A DNA stretch of 61,161 nucleotides from Candidatus Rokuibacteriota bacterium (GTDB lineage Bacteria > Methylomirabilota > Methylomirabilia > Rokubacteriales > CSP1-6), in contig QHSI01000107.1 in assembly GCA_003221515.1 (NCBI GenBank), positions 1 to 61,161 of the forward strand, given 5' to 3'. The stretch's first letter is position 1. The number at the start of each line of letters is the position of its first letter. The position numbers were made by a program, and so were the translations under genes. Of this stretch, positions 60,386-61,161 are shown one piece after another. The notes under the pieces are model-generated. The model was not told where the DNA came from, ran no database searches, and was given only the letters and a program-made list of their open reading frames with translations.

Positions 60386-61161
60386 ATGGGGCAGTTCGGG
60401 ATCGGGCAAGGCATCAAGCGGGTCGAGGACGTCCGGCTCCTGCAGGGAGGCGGTCGCTACCTCGACGACGTCAACGTCCCCTTCCAGGCGCACGCCGTGA
60501 TCGTGCGCTCGCTGCACGCGCACGCGCGGCTCCGCGCGGTCGACACGTCGGCGGCGCGGCGCGCGCCCGGCGTCCTCGCCGTCTTCACCGGCGCCGACGT
60601 CGACGGCCTCGGCACGATGACCATGACGCTCAAGCGCAAGCGCCCGGACGGCTCGCCGATGTTCGCCCGCCCCCATCGGGGTCTCACCCGCGACCGCGTG
60701 CGGTACGTGGGCGACCCGATCGCGCTCGTCGTCGCCGAGACCCGCGCTCAGGCCGAGGACGCGGCCGACCTCGTCCAGATCGACTACGAGCCGGTGCCGT
60801 CGGTGACCGCGACCGCGGAGGCCACCCAGCCCGGCGCCGCTCCGGTGTGGGACGAGTGTCCCGACAACATCTGCAACATCTTCGAGTCCGGCGACCGCGC
60901 GGCGACCGAGGCGGCCTTCGCCGGGGCTCACCGGATCGTCCGACGCCGCTACGTCATCACGCGGGTGCACGCGCAGTACATGGAGCCGCGGGGCTCGCTC
61001 GGCGTCTACGATCCGATCGAGGACCGCTACACCCTCTACGCCGACGTCCAGTACCCGCACCGCGTCCGCAATGCCCTGGCCAGCAGCATCTTCAAGATCC
61101 CCGAGCACAGGATCCGCGTCGTCGCCGGCGACGTCGGCGGCGCCTTCGGCACCAAGGGCTG
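60386..61161 (+). CDS. Xanthine-dehydrogenase-family molybdopterin-binding subunit, 5' part
   Basis: 258 codons visible before the window ends. Begins GQGIKRVEDVRLLQGGGRYLDDV, the usual CoxL/xanthine dehydrogenase large-subunit start, then a hammerhead domain and GGAFGTKG, the beginning of the molybdopterin site. ATG 60386, 15 bases after the binding-protein gene with a G-rich stretch upstream. The CO-dehydrogenase or aldehyde/xanthine type cannot be decided without the active-site loop. Confidence 0.9.
   Translation, partial: MGQFGIGQGIKRVEDVRLLQGGGRYLDDVNVPFQAHAVIVRSLHAHARLRAVDTSAARRAPGVLAVFTGADVDGLGTMTMTLKRKRPDGSPMFARPHRGLTRDRVRYVGDPIALVVAETRAQAEDAADLVQIDYEPVPSVTATAEATQPGAAPVWDECPDNICNIFESGDRAATEAAFAGAHRIVRRRYVITRVHAQYMEPRGSLGVYDPIEDRYTLYADVQYPHRVRNALASSIFKIPEHRIRVVAGDVGGAFGTKG

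Overview
This is a very GC-rich (roughly 68%) bacterial chromosome segment, almost completely coding, with about 65 genes and no rRNA, tRNA, CRISPR array, insertion sequence or prophage that I can see. The gene families, GC content and abundance of amidases, tripartite tricarboxylate transporter parts, CoxL-type proteins and PHA genes fit an uncultured soil or sediment lineage such as Candidatus Rokubacteria (Methylomirabilota). That is a guess from gene content; no marker gene was tested.

Layout. 1-7370 (minus): ppdK-ilvB-ilvN-ilvC-psd-pssA, headed by a short Leu/Ile-rich mini-ORF, tandem hairpins with a U-tract and two sigma70-like promoters. This looks like an attenuator for branched-chain amino acid synthesis. 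7367-15573 (minus): a gamma-delta/alpha/beta 2-oxoacid:ferredoxin oxidoreductase whose alpha subunit carries the YPIRP variant known from oxalate oxidoreductase, followed by tctC-tctB-tctA, a TerC protein and a FadR-type GntR regulator. A textbook FadR-like operator sits on the promoter. 15603-20222 (minus): pdxR-pdxS-pdxT with an FMN split-barrel protein and an alpha/beta hydrolase. 20390-21339 (plus): a 58-aa protein and a methyltransferase. 21377-23774 (minus): a GatC-like peptide, amidase, PCP-reductase-domain protein and Smr protein. 23806-27574 (plus): a tightly overlapped RACo-like activator / MaoC / UroD-family methyltransferase operon. 27590-33683: ychF, queF, a frameshifted EamA transporter, a Zn alcohol dehydrogenase, an SDR and an acyl-CoA synthetase. 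33765-40380: a polyhydroxyalkanoate locus (phasin, PhaR, PhaB, PhaJ-like, small PhaE-like subunit, class III/IV-size PhaC, SCP2, SDR, enoyl-CoA hydratase, TetR). 40383-50668: M20 amidohydrolase, TPP enzyme plus LLM oxidoreductase, threonine dehydratase, SppA lipoprotein, Nudix, a broken SDR, CPBP protein, amidase and RluA. 50906-59052: envelope and signalling genes (response regulators, PBP1b-like transglycosylase/transpeptidase, NtrC-type regulator with its sensor kinase, lipoprotein). 59162-61161: a branched-chain-type substrate-binding protein and the start of a xanthine-dehydrogenase-family large subunit, cut by the window edge.

How it works together. PPDK supplies pyruvate to acetolactate synthase, the first step of the ilv pathway. 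The oxalate-oxidoreductase-like enzyme and its transporter form a probable uptake-plus-oxidation module for a small organic acid. The PHA genes run from acyl-CoA activation and beta-oxidation intermediates to granule formation, with two candidate operator sites. Several genes show a -10 box only 6-8 nt from the start codon, so leaderless transcription is likely common here. The best candidates for something new are the ppdK-ilv leader, the oxalate-type oxidoreductase/transporter module with its operator, and the RACo/MaoC/UroD operon.
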